Of a stretch of 64,000 nucleotides of DNA, positions 35,193 to 44,713 are shown piece by piece. Each line of letters begins with the position of its first letter. Within the stretch, counting starts at the first letter, position 1. The DNA comes from Rouxiella silvae (GTDB lineage Bacteria; Pseudomonadota; Gammaproteobacteria; Enterobacterales; Enterobacteriaceae): contig NZ_MRWD01000002.1 of assembly GCF_002093625.1 (NCBI RefSeq), forward strand, positions 62,001 through 126,000, written 5' to 3'. A model generated the notes under the pieces. It did not search any database. It had not been told where the DNA came from and saw only the letters and a list, made by a program, of their open reading frames with translations. Position numbers and translations under genes: made by a program.

Positions 35193-37052
35193 ATGCAAAT
35201 TTTAAGAAAAATGATCCTACTTGAGGATGTGATGGTCTGCCTGCGCGACGGTGTGCGTCTTGCCACCGACGTCTACTTGCCGGAGTCAGCTCCCGACAGT
35301 GTTTTTCCCGTAGTGATTGAGCGTACGCCGTACAACAAGCGCGGCCAGTCTCGCTCCGAGGTTAATTATGACGGGACGATGATTTCTCGTCTTGAGATGG
35401 CTCAGGCTCTGGTTAATCGCGGCTATGCGGTGGTGTTTCAAGACTGTCGCGGCTGCTATGGCTCTGAAGGCGTGTTCACCAAATACACCTCTGAAGGAGT
35501 CGACGGCGTTGACACCCTGAGCTGGATTATTGAACAACCCTGGTGCAACGGCGACATCGGTAGCATGGGCCTTTCCTACGCGGCACATACTCAGTTGGCG
35601 ATGGCCTGCCTTAATCCGCCGGGTCTGAAAACCATGGTGCTCGACTCTGGGGGTTTCCATAATGCGTTTCAGTGCGGCATTCGTCAGGGCGGCGCATTTG
35701 AGCTTAAACAGGCCACGTGGGCCTATAAATGGTCGCAGGAAAGCCCGCTGGCCCAGCAGAACCCAGTAGTGCGGCAGGCACTCAAGGAAGAGGATATTGT
35801 AAGCTGGTTTGCCAACATGCCGTGGTTCCCCGGACATTCCCCGCTGCGCCACGTTCCCGAGTTTGAAAACTACCTTTTTGAGCAGTGGTCGCAGGGTGAA
35901 TTTGGCGAGTATTGGCAACAAAATGGCCTCTACGCCGCAGACAGTTTTGCGCTTATCCCTGATGTGCCGGTGCTGTTTATGTCCAGTTGGTACGACGCTT
36001 ATGTCAGCTCGACGCTCGAAAACTTCGCCGCGTTTTGTGAGAAAAAAACCTCGCCGCAGCGCCTGATCATGGGGCCTTGGCTGCACGGCGATCGTAACGT
36101 TACCTTCAGCGGTAACGCCGAATTTGGCACCGCCGCCGCCTTTGACGGCAACGTGGCTGAAGACTGGCTGACCTGTCGCCTTGACTGGTTCGATCGCTGG
36201 TTGAAAAGCAGCGTGCAAATTGAGCAAGCGGATCATCAGGTGAGCGTATTTGTCATGGGCGGCGGCGGCGGCGCGAAGAACGAGGCAGGGCGTTTGCTGC
36301 ACGGCGGTAAATGGCACAGCGGCGAACAGTGGCCGCTTAAAGGCAGTCGCAAAGTCACCTTCTATTTGCACCACGACGGCCAACTTTCCTCTGTCCCAGG
36401 GCAAACACAGGCTGCACCGCTGCGCTATTTGGCTGATCCGCACAATCCGGTGCCCACCGTCGGCGGTTCTGTTACGTCAGGTATGCCGGTATTTCAGGGC
36501 GGGGCGTTTGACCAGCGCGAGAGTCCCGAATTTTTTGGCACTCGTGGTGATAATTTGCCCCTCAGCGCCCGCGCCGACGTGCTGGTTTTTCAAACGCCGG
36601 AGTTGGAGGAGGACCTGCTGGTCGCGGGCGAGGTGACCATCAAACTGTGGATTTCCAGTACGGCACCTGACACCGACTTTACCGCGAAGCTGGTAGACGT
36701 TTACCCACCGTCCGAAGATTACCCGCAGGGTTATGCGATGAATATTACCGACGGCATTATTCGCTGTCGCTATCGTCACGGCTGGGATCGGGCGCAAATG
36801 CTGACCACCGACGAAATGGTTGAAGTCACCGTGGAGCCTTTTGCCACCTGCAACCTGTTTAAAAAGGGTCACCGTATTCGATTGGATATCGCCAGCAGTA
36901 ACTTTCCGCGTTTCGACAGCAATCCCAACAGCGGTGAGCCACAGGGGCAGGCAAGACTGAAACAGGTGGCGACCAATCAAGTCTTTGTCGATGCCTCGAG
37001 GCCCTCAAGACTCATTCTGAACGTTTTATCTGAAAACGCGTTAATTTCTTGA
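35193..37052 (+). CDS. CocE/NonD-family serine hydrolase (peptidase S15 type)
   Basis: 619 aa from ATG 35193 (GGAAG upstream). N-terminal alpha/beta-hydrolase of the X-Pro dipeptidyl-peptidase/cocaine esterase/glutaryl-acylase family: R-T-P-Y near residue 44, Q-D-C-R-G-C-Y-G-S-E-G near 83 and nucleophile Ser128 in G-S-M-G-L-S-Y-A. The C-terminal part (about 370-619) is the jelly-roll X-Pro_C domain (P-D-T-D-F-T-A-K-L). No signal peptide, so it acts in the cytoplasm on something imported. The ester or amide substrate is unknown. Confidence 0.87.
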   Translation: MQILRKMILLEDVMVCLRDGVRLATDVYLPESAPDSVFPVVIERTPYNKRGQSRSEVNYDGTMISRLEMAQALVNRGYAVVFQDCRGCYGSEGVFTKYTSEGVDGVDTLSWIIEQPWCNGDIGSMGLSYAAHTQLAMACLNPPGLKTMVLDSGGFHNAFQCGIRQGGAFELKQATWAYKWSQESPLAQQNPVVRQALKEEDIVSWFANMPWFPGHSPLRHVPEFENYLFEQWSQGEFGEYWQQNGLYAADSFALIPDVPVLFMSSWYDAYVSSTLENFAAFCEKKTSPQRLIMGPWLHGDRNVTFSGNAEFGTAAAFDGNVAEDWLTCRLDWFDRWLKSSVQIEQADHQVSVFVMGGGGGAKNEAGRLLHGGKWHSGEQWPLKGSRKVTFYLHHDGQLSSVPGQTQAAPLRYLADPHNPVPTVGGSVTSGMPVFQGGAFDQRESPEFFGTRGDNLPLSARADVLVFQTPELEEDLLVAGEVTIKLWISSTAPDTDFTAKLVDVYPPSEDYPQGYAMNITDGIIRCRYRHGWDRAQMLTTDEMVEVTVEPFATCNLFKKGHRIRLDIASSNFPRFDSNPNSGEPQGQARLKQVATNQVFVDASRPSRLILNVLSENALIS

Positions 37053-37113
37053 TAAAACCAGAGGATTCCTTGATAAAAGCGGGGTGATCGGCGGGTTCAA
37101 CTCGGATAAAATA

Positions 37114-38247
37114 ATGCTCTACTATTTATCCGGGTTGAACCAGGCGGTACCGGTTGTGCGTTTAGACAAGAAAATTTCCTCGCTAGATAACCTCATCTAC
37201 TCCAATTATCGCATTACCCACGGGTTGCGAATGGGGCTGGCGTTTGTTCTCACCTTTATGATAGTCCGTCTGACGCATCTTCCCGAGGCGACCTGGCCGT
37301 TAATTACCCTCGTGGTCGTGATGGGCCCGATTTCATTTTGGGGAAACGTGGTACAGCGTGTTTCCGAAAGGATTATCGGCACCGTAGGTGGGTCAATTGC
37401 CGGTATGATTGCGCTGTGGCTGGAGCTGTACTCGTTGCCGGTAATGCTTGCCTGGTGTGGGCTGGTGGTATTCGCCAGTGGTTATCTGGCGCTAGGCAAA
37501 CGCTCTTATGCGGGGCTGCTGCTGGGTGTGACGCTGGCGGTCATAATCGGTGCAGGACCCGGTGAAATGGAAACCGCGCTGTGGCGAAGCGGTGACGTGC
37601 TCATCGGCTCGGTGCTGGCGCTGCTTTTTTCCAGCATTTACCCGCAGCGCGCGTTTATTCATTGGCGCATGCAAATGTCTGACTATCTGATGTCGCTCAA
37701 TAAACTGCACAGCGCTTGGCTTTCGCCCAACATGCTCGAGCGTCCACGTTTACAAAAAAAGCTCAAGCTGGCGATGACGCAGATGATAAAAATGCGCGCA
37801 CTGCACGCGGCATCAAGTAAAGAGTCACGTATTCAGCGCGAAGTGTTTGATGCTACGCAAACACTTTGCCGTAACCTGCTGTGTACGCTAGAGTTATTGG
37901 CTGATGCCTATTGGAGCTCGCGAGAAAGTCATTTTATTATGCTTAACGCCCGCACCCTGCGTCATACGCAACGCTCGATACTTGATTGTCTCGAGAAGCT
38001 CAGCCTTCTACTGCGCAATGGCTCGATTGGCGATGAGCTGACTATCAGTAATCAGTTGACCGAATCTGCACAGGAACTGCAAGACCTGATGCAGTCAATG
38101 AATCGCGGCAAGAACAACGAAGCGCAAATCTACGGCTACGTCTGGCTCAGCATGCAGGTGACCGAACAGCTTAAATCGTTAGGCGATTTAATCACTATGG
38201 CGATGGATAAGCATGAGCCGGTTGTGGTCGCGCAGCCCGAATCCTGA
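37114..38247 (+). CDS. yeeA: YeeA-like FUSC-family inner-membrane protein
   Basis: 377 aa from ATG 37114. An N-terminal block of membrane helices (H-G-L-R-M-G-L-A-F, W-P-L-I-T-L-V-V-V-M-G-P-I-S-F-W-G-N-V) is followed by a helical cytoplasmic domain. It aligns closely with E. coli YeeA along its length and is followed by yeeX, as in E. coli. E. coli YeeA would start near the GTG at 37156, so the first residues are uncertain; a GTG at 37084 would extend it. Function is unproven; FUSC proteins are linked to efflux of aromatic acids or envelope homeostasis. Confidence 0.87.
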   Translation: MLYYLSGLNQAVPVVRLDKKISSLDNLIYSNYRITHGLRMGLAFVLTFMIVRLTHLPEATWPLITLVVVMGPISFWGNVVQRVSERIIGTVGGSIAGMIALWLELYSLPVMLAWCGLVVFASGYLALGKRSYAGLLLGVTLAVIIGAGPGEMETALWRSGDVLIGSVLALLFSSIYPQRAFIHWRMQMSDYLMSLNKLHSAWLSPNMLERPRLQKKLKLAMTQMIKMRALHAASSKESRIQREVFDATQTLCRNLLCTLELLADAYWSSRESHFIMLNARTLRHTQRSILDCLEKLSLLLRNGSIGDELTISNQLTESAQELQDLMQSMNRGKNNEAQIYGYVWLSMQVTEQLKSLGDLITMAMDKHEPVVVAQPES

Positions 38248-38251
38248 TAAT

Positions 38252-38271
38252 CTGTCCGCCATTGCGGGCAG
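38252..38271 (+). terminator. Hairpin between yeeA and yeeX
   Basis: CTGTCCGC / GCGGGCAG stem (one G-T pair), 4-nt loop, no T-run. It may be a weak terminator or an RNA processing signal. Confidence 0.35.
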
Positions 38272-38311
38272 TCAGTAAATGAATCTGTGTAACTTAATCG
38301 AAGGTGTAAAA

Positions 38312-38644
38312 ATGGATAATACTACTAAGCCGAGTTTCCAGGACGTTCTGGAGTTTGTGCGTATTTTTCGTCGTAAAAACAAACTTCAACGTGAAATTGT
38401 CGATAACGAAAAGAAAATCCGCGATAACCAGAAACGTGTATTACTGCTCGACAACCTGAGTGACTACATCAAGCAAGGTATGAGCATCGACGACGTGCAG
38501 GGTATTATTGCCAACATGCGTGGCGACTATGAAGATCGCGTTGATGACTACATCATCAAAAACGCTGACCTGTCGAAAGAACGTCGTGAAATGTCGAAAA
38601 AACTGAAAGCGATGGGCGAAATCAAAGCCAACGAAGTCAAGTAA
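38312..38644 (+). CDS. yeeX: YeeX, UPF0265/DUF496 family protein
   Basis: 110-aa highly charged helical protein, nearly identical in pattern to E. coli YeeX ([44 protein letters not shown]). Coiled-coil potential over much of its length. ATG 38312 gives the family length. Role unknown; conserved beside yeeA. Confidence 0.93.
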   Translation: MDNTTKPSFQDVLEFVRIFRRKNKLQREIVDNEKKIRDNQKRVLLLDNLSDYIKQGMSIDDVQGIIANMRGDYEDRVDDYIIKNADLSKERREMSKKLKAMGEIKANEVK

Positions 38645-38657
38645 TCTGCACTACATT

Positions 38658-38686
38658 CCTTCCCCAGCGCTTTATCGCGGGGAAGG
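38658..38686 (+). terminator. Terminator-like hairpin after yeeX
   Basis: CCTTCCCC / GGGGAAGG outer stem and a GCG/CGC inner stem with one bulged A. The T-run is poor; it may serve both yeeX and the convergent AraC gene. Confidence 0.5.
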
Positions 38687-38722
38687 CCTGGTTAATTCCT
38701 CGCCTTAGTTCCTCAAATATCT

Positions 38723-39508
38723 CTAATTTCTTAAATATCTCTGCGGCGTTTCGCCCAACGACTTCTTAAACATCGAAATAAACGCGCTTGGACTTTGATA
38801 ACCGAGCTGCTCGGCTATCTTTATGACGTTTGAACCTTGTGCCAGCTGAGAAACCGCTTCTGCAAGCCGTAGCTGCTGACGCCATTTGGCAAACGTCATG
38901 CCGGTTTGGTCGCGGAACAGGCGCGCCAGAGTGCGGGAACTGGCCCCTACCTGCGTTCCCCACGCTTCGAGCGTAGCGTTATTATCCGGTGCTACCAGCA
39001 TCAGTTCGCAGATGTTGCGCAATCTTCTGTCGGTAGGCAGCGGCAGACTGCACACCGAGCTGGGCGGCGGGTTTTTAAATTCATCGAGCAACAGCGGGGC
39101 GATCAGTGCGAAGCGTGCAGCGTTTGACGGCGTGCACTCTAACGCCTGTTGCAACGATAAAATCAGCTCATGCTGCAATATGCTGACTTTCATGCTGCGG
39201 CAAACTGGGCCGAACTGCCGCGCGGTATGCGGGTCCAGATACAGGCTAAAGGTGTGCGTATGCCCCAACGCATGAAACTCGTGCGCAATGTCTGGCGCAA
39301 TCCAGATAGCGCGATAGGGGCCAAGCGTCCACGACGCTTCCGGCGTTAACACACGCAGCACTCCGGTGGTGCAGTACAACAGCTGGGCCGCTTCGTGCGC
39401 GTGCCAACTTTCGCGCGTATTCGTTGCATAGGGCTGCACCCGCACCCGCATAATCGGGCTGCTGACGGGGTATTCAAGGCCATAGCCTTTTCGCCAGATT
39501 TTGTCCAT
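38723..39508 (-). CDS. AraC-family transcriptional regulator
   Basis: 261 aa: N-terminal cupin sensor (W-H-A-H-E-A-A-Q-L-L-Y near residue 37) and C-terminal double HTH (about 170-261) with the second-helix hallmark I-A-E-Q-L-G-Y-Q-S-P-S-A-F-I-S-M-F-K-K-S-L-G split around it. ATG 39508 is chosen over a TTG three codons upstream; the ribosome site is weak. Divergent from a siderophore receptor and possibly its regulator, although the fold is nearer NimR-type drug regulators than siderophore-sensing AraC members. Confidence 0.82.
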   Translation of the reverse strand: MDKIWRKGYGLEYPVSSPIMRVRVQPYATNTRESWHAHEAAQLLYCTTGVLRVLTPEASWTLGPYRAIWIAPDIAHEFHALGHTHTFSLYLDPHTARQFGPVCRSMKVSILQHELILSLQQALECTPSNAARFALIAPLLLDEFKNPPPSSVCSLPLPTDRRLRNICELMLVAPDNNATLEAWGTQVGASSRTLARLFRDQTGMTFAKWRQQLRLAEAVSQLAQGSNVIKIAEQLGYQSPSAFISMFKKSLGETPQRYLRN

Positions 39509-39617
39509 TTTCAACAATCGCTCGCCAATTAAGGGTTATTTGCCGTTTTTTGTCCGTTTTAAGCTATTTCAACACCTACTGTCGTTTTCCTGCTCGTCGG
39601 CCTCTATTAAATATAAA

Positions 39618-39636
39618 CTTAATGATTATCATTTGT
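39618..39636 (+). promoter_or_regulatory. Candidate Fur box of the siderophore receptor operon
   Basis: About 14 of 19 positions match the Fur consensus, with an intact AATGAT-T-ATCATT core, in the gap between the AraC gene and the receptor, about 50 nt before the receptor start. Confidence 0.65.
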
Positions 39637-39681
39637 ATTCTAATTTTATTGAATCATTTGTCTATTCCGGGGTTTTCGACT

Positions 39682-41823
39682 ATGCAGGGTCATCGTGGGT
39701 TCAGACTTAAGCCTTTAAATGCAATGCTGTCTTTGTTGTTTATTTCTTCAAATTTTGCAGCGCCGAGTGCCCATGCAGTAGCACAAAATGCTTCAGGCGA
39801 TACTATTCAAATCAATGCAACCAATAATGTTGCGCCTGACGATCAAACCAGCGATCTGTACAACTATGTTGCCAAAGACGCGACGGCTGCTACCAAGCTC
39901 GCTATTCCGCTCATGCAAACCACCCAGAGCGTTTCAGTGATTACTCAGGCGCAAATTAATGCGCAGGGAGCCAAAAATGTCTCTCAGGCACTGCGCTACA
40001 ATGCGGGCGTTCTTTCGGAGGTGGGCGGTGCCGATTACCGTTTTGACACCGTCTATATTCGCGGTTTCCAGGCCGATGAGTATCTTGACGGGCTGCGCCT
40101 GCCGACAGTGACCTACTGGGCGCGTCCCAATTTCGATGCCTACATGCTGGACCGTATTGAAGTGCTCAAAGGGCCAAGCTCAGTGCTGTACGGGCAGAGT
40201 AATCCGGGCGGGGTGGTCAATTTAGTCAGTAAGCGACCGACCGCGGATCCAATACACGAGGTTTATGTCACGTTAGGTAATCACAACGACCGTGAAGCGG
40301 GCATCGATCTTTCTGGAGCCTTGGACAATGACGAGCATTGGCTAGGTCGCCTCACCGCCAGCGGCTCTAAAAGTGACACGCAGGTCGATTACACTCAATA
40401 TGAGCACTACGACATTGCGCCCTCTCTGACCTGGAAGCCCAACGACAATACCTCGTTAACGTTCCTCAGCCAGTTCCGTCGCGATCCTGATGCCGGATTC
40501 TTCAACCAACTGCCGGTCGTTGGAACGCTGGTTAGCAGCCCGAATGGCAAAATACCCACCGGTTTCTACGGCGGCCAGCCGGGACTCGACAGCTATACTC
40601 GCAAACAGGCCAGTATCGGCTATCAGTTTGAACATCATTTTGACGATGTCTGGACCGTGCGCCAGAACCTGCGCTATTTGGCTAGCAGCAGTGATTACAC
40701 CATGACGTATCCGTTTGGCAACGTGGCAAACAGTTCCTACGTTGATCGCTACACGTTTCTCGATCAGGAGAGCCTGAAAGCCTTTGATGTGGATACTCAG
40801 GCGCAGGCGAAATTTGATACCGGTCCTGTTAACCACACCCTGCTGTTTGGCGTGGACTATGTGCATGACGACCTGCGTGAAAACAGCGGTTCGGGCGTGG
40901 CGTCACCGATTGATTATCTTAATCCTGACTACAGCGCGCCGGTTGCTCGACCAGACTATACCGCACATCAACGGCTGTTCATGACACAGACCGGTTTTTA
41001 CGCCCAAGATCAAATGAAGTGGCAGAAGTGGATCTTTAACGTTGCCGGTCGTTATGATCAGGCACAAACACGCACCACCACCTACGAAACCGGCAGCCGC
41101 AGGGAGCTTAACAACTACGCCACCACAGGCCGCACCGGTTTGATGTACCAGTTCGACAGCGGTTTTGCGCCTTACGTCAGCTATGCTACCTCGTTTGAAC
41201 CTCTGGTTGGCACGACTTTCGCAGGCAATGCGTTTAAACCGACGAAGGGAAAACAGTCCGAGATTGGGCTTAAATATCAGCCGAAATCTATCGATGCGCT
41301 GTTTACTGCCTCACTGTTTAACCTGACGCAAACCAATGTGGCAACCGCAGATCCGGACCACGTCAACTACACCCTTCAGACCGGTGAAGTGCGATCAAAA
41401 GGTCTGGAGCTGGATGGGAAAGTCAATATTACGCCGGACTGGCTTGTCAGCGCCAACTACGCCTACACCTCCCCGGTCGTTACCTCCTCTAACGACGGTA
41501 ACGAAGGCAAAGTGGCGGTGAGCATTCCGCGCCATACCGGCACGCTGTGGACGCAGTATTCGCTGCATGGCCTGCTTGAAGGCTTAACAGTGGGCGGCGG
41601 GGCGCGCTATGTTGGCACCGCCTATGCTAACAGCGAAAATACGCTGAAAGTACCGGCCGCAACGGTGTATGACGCAATGGCGCGCTATCGCTGGAAAGCC
41701 TGGCAAATCGCGTTCAACGTTCAGAACCTGACGGACAAGGTGTATGTCAACACCTGTCAGGATAACGGCTGTCACTACGGCCTGCGTCGCCAATATCTGA
41801 CTACCCTTAGCTATCAATGGTAA
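39682..41823 (+). CDS. TonB-dependent siderophore receptor, FhuA/FoxA type
   Basis: Outer-membrane ferric-siderophore receptor, 713 aa from ATG 39682, with signal peptide (about 33 residues, ending A-H-A). Plug domain about residues 75-200 (S-V-S-V-I-T-Q-A-Q-I, then V-Y-I-R-G-F-Q, E-V-L-K-G-P-S-S-V-L-Y-G-Q-S-N-P-G-G), then a 22-strand barrel. The C-terminal loop with two cysteines (N-T-C-Q-D-N-G-C) and the last strand ending in Trp follow the FhuA/FoxA group, so hydroxamate siderophores are likely. Upstream in-frame ATGs lie within the Fur region and are not used. FhuD- and FhuB-like genes follow directly. Confidence 0.88.
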   Translation: MQGHRGFRLKPLNAMLSLLFISSNFAAPSAHAVAQNASGDTIQINATNNVAPDDQTSDLYNYVAKDATAATKLAIPLMQTTQSVSVITQAQINAQGAKNVSQALRYNAGVLSEVGGADYRFDTVYIRGFQADEYLDGLRLPTVTYWARPNFDAYMLDRIEVLKGPSSVLYGQSNPGGVVNLVSKRPTADPIHEVYVTLGNHNDREAGIDLSGALDNDEHWLGRLTASGSKSDTQVDYTQYEHYDIAPSLTWKPNDNTSLTFLSQFRRDPDAGFFNQLPVVGTLVSSPNGKIPTGFYGGQPGLDSYTRKQASIGYQFEHHFDDVWTVRQNLRYLASSSDYTMTYPFGNVANSSYVDRYTFLDQESLKAFDVDTQAQAKFDTGPVNHTLLFGVDYVHDDLRENSGSGVASPIDYLNPDYSAPVARPDYTAHQRLFMTQTGFYAQDQMKWQKWIFNVAGRYDQAQTRTTTYETGSRRELNNYATTGRTGLMYQFDSGFAPYVSYATSFEPLVGTTFAGNAFKPTKGKQSEIGLKYQPKSIDALFTASLFNLTQTNVATADPDHVNYTLQTGEVRSKGLELDGKVNITPDWLVSANYAYTSPVVTSSNDGNEGKVAVSIPRHTGTLWTQYSLHGLLEGLTVGGGARYVGTAYANSENTLKVPAATVYDAMARYRWKAWQIAFNVQNLTDKVYVNTCQDNGCHYGLRRQYLTTLSYQW

Positions 41824-41825
41824 GA

Positions 41826-42719
41826 ATGAATCGTCGTCATTTTTTGCACCAGGCCCTGACCCTGAGCGCGGCACTCTCCCTGCGCTCTGGGTGGGCCAGC
41901 GCCGGACAGACCGCCGCACCGCGCTGGATTGTCATGAATTGGGGATTTACTGAAATGGCGCTGTCCCTCGGGATAGTGCCGGTGGGGGTTTCTGCGCCCG
42001 CATGGTATCGGCGGCTCTATGCTGCGCCCGCGTTGCCTGCGCAGGTCACCGATGTCGGGCTGCTTTATCAGCCTAATTTCGAAACCTTGCGCGATTTGCA
42101 CCCTACGCTAATGATTATTACCCCAGCTCACGGCATGGCTCGTGCGCAGCTTGCGACTATTTCACCCCTGCTAACCCTTGACAACAACAGCAAAACGCCG
42201 CTTGTACAGGCGATGAAAAACCTACAGCAAATGGCGGCAGCGCTGGGTCGGCCAGAGCGCAGTCAGCGGCTGATTGACCAGGCCAATGCGCGTTTCGAGC
42301 AGCTCAGCCAGACTGTCGCGCCGTATAAAGACACCGCAGTCTATTTGGTTCACGCCGTTGACGTGCTGCACGTTGCGCTGTTCAGCCACGGCAGTTTGTT
42401 TGACGCTGTGCTACAGCGCCTGGGGTTGAGCAACGCCTGCACCATGAAGGGAGGACCCGAAGGCGCGGTGCTGACCACGCTCGACAAGCTGGCGACCGCC
42501 AAGCCGGGCACCGTGGTGTTGCTGCCGTCCTATCCGCAGGTTGATGACCGCGAGGTGCTCAACTCACGGCTGTGGCAAAGTCTCGGCATGTTGCACGCCA
42601 GCAATATTGTGCACATGCCGACAGGACTCGACCCCTCTGGTGGCGTACAAACCGCTGTACGCTTTGCCGAATTTTTGGTGAAGGGGCTCGTCAAACTGGC
42701 GAAGGAAACACGTAGATGA
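41826..42719 (+). CDS. FhuD-like ferric-siderophore binding protein
   Basis: Periplasmic binding protein of the FhuD/BtuF class, 297 aa. The N-terminus M-N-R-R-H-F-L-H-Q-A-L carries a twin-arginine motif followed by a hydrophobic stretch, suggesting Tat export. The body has the two-lobe fold joined by a long helix (Q-A-M-K-N-L-Q-Q-M near residue 130). It starts 3 nt after the receptor stop and overlaps the permease start by ATGA. Expected to pass a hydroxamate siderophore to the FhuB-like permease. Confidence 0.85.
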   Translation: MNRRHFLHQALTLSAALSLRSGWASAGQTAAPRWIVMNWGFTEMALSLGIVPVGVSAPAWYRRLYAAPALPAQVTDVGLLYQPNFETLRDLHPTLMIITPAHGMARAQLATISPLLTLDNNSKTPLVQAMKNLQQMAAALGRPERSQRLIDQANARFEQLSQTVAPYKDTAVYLVHAVDVLHVALFSHGSLFDAVLQRLGLSNACTMKGGPEGAVLTTLDKLATAKPGTVVLLPSYPQVDDREVLNSRLWQSLGMLHASNIVHMPTGLDPSGGVQTAVRFAEFLVKGLVKLAKETRR

Positions 42720-44713
42720 AAGAGCCAACGGGTTGGATAACGCCTGCGAGTTTATGCGCAGTACTGTATTCGACCGCATTTATTTTATGCCTGCAGCAGC
42801 TTATTGACCTGCTGCCCATCGCACTGTGGCGTGTTGTATTTTTCAATCAGCCACTGTTGGCCAGCGTTCAAGAGGTTATTGTTCACGACATGTGGCTGCC
42901 TCGTCAGCTCATGGCGTTGCTGTGCGGTGTCGTTCTGGCGTTCACCGGCGTGGTGATGCAGCAGGTATTGCGAAATCCGCTGGCGGATCCGATGACGCTG
43001 GGTGTGGCCTCGGGTGCCACGCTGACTCTCACGCTAGCCAGCATTCTTGCCCCAGCCTTGTGGGTGGCTGCCCGAGAGTGGATTGCTCTGGTGGGATCGC
43101 TGGTGGCGATGGCGACGGTATTTATGCTCTCGTCGCGGCAGGCCTTTTCACCACTGGCGCTCATTCTGGCGGGGATGCTGGTCAACCTTTATTGCGGTTC
43201 GGTCACCTTATTATTGTCGGTAATTTATGACCGTTCGCTGGCGGCTATTTATATTTGGGGCGGTGGTTCGCTGGTGCAGCAGAATACCGATGAGCTGCTG
43301 TGGCTGCTGCCGAGGCTGCTGGTGTGCCTCGCTCCTGTCATGTTGCTGCTGCGGCCGCTAAGGCTTATGACCTTAAACGAGCAGGTGACACGATCGCTTG
43401 GCATGTCGCCGGGACGGGTGCGCGGCATCGTGTTGGTGGCGGTATTGGCCATGAGCAGCCTGATTATCAGCAGCGTCGGCGTCATTGGATTTATTGGTTT
43501 GGCTGCGCCACATTTGGCGAGTATGGCGGGGGCGAAAAGCCTGCGCCAGCGTGTAGTTTGGTCACCCGCCCTGGGGGGCGGCCTGCTGTGGCTAACTGAT
43601 CAACTGGTGAGTCGCATGAGTGGCATCAACGGTATGCTGCTGCCGACCGGCATGATGACCGCGCTGGCAGGCGGCCCGCTGTTACTGTTTTTTTTGCCGC
43701 GCGTGCGTAATCTTTCAGTGCAGGTGCTGCGCGAAAAGTCGGGCATGTTACAGCCGGCAACTGGACATCCTCGCTACGGACTGGCGCTGATATTACTGCT
43801 GGCAGGCCTGTTTGTGTCACTGGATTTGGGGCGCAGTTTACAGGGCTGGTACTGGGCAAGTTGGCACCAACTGCTGCCATTATTGCCTTTTCGCCTGCCG
43901 CGCATGATAGCAGCACTGGCAGCCGGTGTGCTGCTTGCCGGAGCAGGAGTGCTTATGCAGCGTTTGACCGCCAATCCGATGGCCAGTCCTGAGTTGCTCG
44001 GGATAGGTGCGGGGGCCTCGCTTGGCGTGACGTTGATGCTGCTGCTCGCGCCGCTCAGCGGGATTTTCGGCATGATGCTCAGCAGCAGTATCGGTGCCTT
44101 TGTGACGTTACTTATCACGCTGTGGATAGGCCGTCAGGGCAGTTTTAATCCGCAGCGAGTAATGCTCAGCGGATTGGCAATTACGGCAATTTTTCAATCG
44201 GTGGCTGGCGTGGTGATGGCCAATAATGGACTGGCAGGCAATATGCTGCGCCAGCTAATGACCGGCTCGACCTATTATGTCAGCACCATTGCTGCCGTTG
44301 CTGCGATGCTGCTTGGCGTGCTGTTGCTGTCGATGACCCCGTTAGTACGGCGTTACTTATTACTGTTGCCGCTGAACGAGGTGGCGTCCTCACTGGGTCT
44401 TGGCGTGTCGAAAGCGCGTATTTTAGTATTGATTCTCGCGGCGGCTATGACCGGCGTTGCCACACTCATCGTTGGGCCGCTGTCTTTTGTTGGTCTGCTG
44501 GGGCCGCATATCGCCCGCCGACTCGGCGGCAGAAAACCGCTGGCTCAGCTGTTACTGGCCGTAGTGATTGCCGCCGTTCTCATGGTGATTGCCGACTGGA
44601 TGGGGCGCAATCTTCTCTATCCTCGGCAAATCCCCGCTGGACTGATGGCGACCCTGCTGGGCGGCCCCTGGCTAGCAGTATTACTGTATCAGAAGCAGCA
44701 TCAAGCTGGCTGA
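42716..44713 (+). CDS. FhuB-like fused siderophore permease
   Basis: 665-aa inner-membrane protein made of two FecCD-type permease halves in tandem (about 1-335 and 345-665), as in FhuB. Each half has the R-x-x-x-A-x-x-x-G-x-x-L-A and N-P-L-A-D-P / N-P-M-A-S-P motifs near its second helix and an I-G-F-I-G-L-A-A-P-H / S-F-V-G-L-L-G-P-H ATPase-contact loop. No FhuC ATPase gene is in the window, so one must be supplied in trans. Its end overlaps the convergent pxpC end by 13 nt. Confidence 0.9.
   Translation: MKEPTGWITPASLCAVLYSTAFILCLQQLIDLLPIALWRVVFFNQPLLASVQEVIVHDMWLPRQLMALLCGVVLAFTGVVMQQVLRNPLADPMTLGVASGATLTLTLASILAPALWVAAREWIALVGSLVAMATVFMLSSRQAFSPLALILAGMLVNLYCGSVTLLLSVIYDRSLAAIYIWGGGSLVQQNTDELLWLLPRLLVCLAPVMLLLRPLRLMTLNEQVTRSLGMSPGRVRGIVLVAVLAMSSLIISSVGVIGFIGLAAPHLASMAGAKSLRQRVVWSPALGGGLLWLTDQLVSRMSGINGMLLPTGMMTALAGGPLLLFFLPRVRNLSVQVLREKSGMLQPATGHPRYGLALILLLAGLFVSLDLGRSLQGWYWASWHQLLPLLPFRLPRMIAALAAGVLLAGAGVLMQRLTANPMASPELLGIGAGASLGVTLMLLLAPLSGIFGMMLSSSIGAFVTLLITLWIGRQGSFNPQRVMLSGLAITAIFQSVAGVVMANNGLAGNMLRQLMTGSTYYVSTIAAVAAMLLGVLLLSMTPLVRRYLLLLPLNEVASSLGLGVSKARILVLILAAAMTGVATLIVGPLSFVGLLGPHIARRLGGRKPLAQLLLAVVIAAVLMVIADWMGRNLLYPRQIPAGLMATLLGGPWLAVLLYQKQHQAG

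Noticed and set aside
35286-36443. 385-codon minus-strand frame inside the CocE-type hydrolase
   Set aside because: Antisense shadow of a gene with intact catalytic motifs; the translation resembles no family.
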